From Atrichornis clamosus (lineage: Eukaryota; Chordata; Aves; Passeriformes; Menuridae), in contig WBMZ01009466.1 of NCBI GenBank assembly GCA_013400975.1, forward strand, positions 124,001-188,000: a stretch of 64,000 nt of DNA, written 5' to 3'. Shown in pieces: positions 62,690-64,000 of the stretch. Numbering within the stretch: position 1 is the first letter of the stretch; every line of letters starts with the position of its first letter. The translations under genes and the position numbers were made by a program. Below the pieces are notes generated by a model. It saw only the letters and a list, made by a program, of their open reading frames with translations. It was not told the DNA's origin and made no database searches.

Positions 62690-63180
62690 ATTGACTGTGT
62701 GGTGAATATATTCTTAGTATTGTACAAACAAGTAAGAGGACACAGCGCCTGCCCCAAGGACCTTGCAATGTAGGTCAGACACAAGCAAACCAGCTCAGGC
62801 ACAGTAAAAACTGACTGACAGCACTTACCCAAAGTGGTGAGGAAATGTTGAAACCTTTACAGAGGTTAAATTTGAAATGCTTTTGCAGGGGGTGGTGGTG
62901 GTAATGCTTCAAGGAGTGATTTGAAGAAGGTTGATGAACTAGATAATATAAAAGAGATAGCTGGTACACAGGTCTGCAGAGACCTGATCCAGCCTACAGC
63001 AGCTGAAACTATAAAGTGCCATGAGTTTCAGGCATGGGGAATCAACAGACAAGAGGGCAATAATGCAAAAGGCTGTGAAGGAACAATGTCAGAGAGGCAG
63101 AAAGGAAATTTGTGCTGTAGATAAAGTAGCAAAAGAATGATGAGGAGGCAATTTTGAAGAACTAGGATAATTGGTAAGGG
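62690..63180 (+). mobile_element. Possible decayed ancient amniote repeat
   Basis: 'GTATTGTACAAACAAGTAAG', then 'ACACAGCGCCTGCCCCAAGG' and 'ACCTTGCAATGTAGGTCAGA', resemble an interspersed repeat abundant in turtles and crocodilians (recalled as CACTGTACAAACA...AGTCCCTGCCCCAAAGAGCTTACAATCTAA). Further on, 'AAGGAGTGATTTGAAGAAGG' (about 62909-62930) fits the continuation. The later part is uncertain. The open frame at 62921-63124 inside it is not a recognised protein. Confidence 0.4.
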
Positions 63181-64000
63181 TATCCTTGAAGTCTTAAATA
63201 GCAATTAAATATGGCTGCAATACCAGGTGTAGCATCTTGGCTGTTAGTTTTCTCTCTGTGAATGTGCAACATAACAAAAGGAGATGAAAGAGTAAAAAAA
63301 CCTGCATTTTTAAGGGAAAAAAATTTCTTTCAGCAATGTTTCATCTATCTTGGTTTTTTAGGCACTCAGCAATGAAGCTGAATGGAATATTAAGGTTCAT
63401 CCCAACATGCTTTTTTTTAACATTTTTTCTAGGCTATGTTAGTATAAAACCATAATGTTTAGTATAAACCATAGTATAAAACCTTAAAGTTCTAAATCCA
63501 TTTACTAATCATTTGTTAATAACCTTGTAACATCCATTAACCAAACCTTCCAGAAATGCTTCTTTTCCCTGCCAAAAAGATCATCGCTGACTTTTACCTA
63601 AATAATATTCTTTTTTTCAAGCTGTTTTAATTTAATCAGATAAATTTCTCATTCTCATTAAATTTTGAAGCTTCAGAAATTCACCATTAGCACAAGATTT
63701 GACAGCAAAAGCTAACATATAACTATTGATAGGTGGTATTGAGAATAATGGTTAGTTTAAAGAAATGAGATCAACCCCTTTCAGAAAATGAACATACATC
63801 CACACTCAAACCAACTACTCAAGCAAACTTCATACCTGACTAAAATAAGAATGAAAGTGAAGAAAGTACAGCTGTCTTGCAGCCACATTTTATGAGATAG
63901 CATCATTTCCTAAACTGGGAGAATGGGAGACAGATTTACACCACTAACTAACTCAATAGGAATTTACATACTCTTCTTATCACCTGAGTATCCCAGAGGA
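63181..64000. other. Unique AT-rich non-coding sequence to the window end
   Basis: No gene is recognised. Three imperfect copies of AGTATAAAACCAT lie at 63439-63489. Confidence 0.5.

Overview
The window looks like ordinary non-genic (intergenic or intronic) DNA from a bird. It is AT-rich and poor in CpG. It holds no intact protein-coding gene, no tRNA or rRNA gene and no CRISPR-like array. The bird assignment rests on eight fragments of chicken-repeat-1 (CR1) LINEs, most of which carry the short ATTCTATG/ATTCTGTG-type 3' tail typical of CR1, and on avian-type endogenous retroviral LTRs. The species cannot be told from the sequence.

Layout: 1-6.8 kb is unique AT-rich sequence. A CR1 copy with an internal deletion lies at 6.8-7.4 kb, and unique sequence follows to 14 kb with a short LTR scrap near 13.5 kb. 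A CR1 copy keeping part of its reverse transcriptase lies at 14.0-14.8 kb, and a short CR1 3' end at 17.8-18.0 kb. At 18.4-19.9 kb one LTR (read on the minus strand) has been split by a second LTR (plus strand). The stretch 20-24.3 kb is unique, with a perfect 28-bp palindrome and two back-to-back hairpins. A minus-strand CR1 lies at 24.3-25.1 kb. The stretch 25-44.7 kb is the longest one free of recent mobile elements; it holds a 49-bp tandem duplication, a MIR-like relic, several blocks that look like conserved non-coding elements, and ATTTT and GTTTTT microsatellites. CR1 copies follow at 44.7-45.5 kb (plus), 49.3-49.4 kb (minus), 54.6-55.3 kb (plus, just after a probable solo LTR) and 61.4-61.9 kb (minus). 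Decayed ancient amniote repeats are visible near 59.4 and 62.7 kb.

The elements do not form a working system. Each CR1 copy is 5'-truncated, and several are also internally deleted or frameshifted. The LTRs have no gag, pol or env between them. The open frames of 60-140 codons outside the repeats match no family I recognise and are best explained by chance. I found no convincing new biological system. The items most worth a second look are the LTR-in-LTR nest, the CR1 deletion junction flanked by a 13-bp direct repeat, the 28-bp palindrome with its neighbouring hairpins, the candidate conserved non-coding blocks, and one weak candidate exon at 30.03-30.12 kb.
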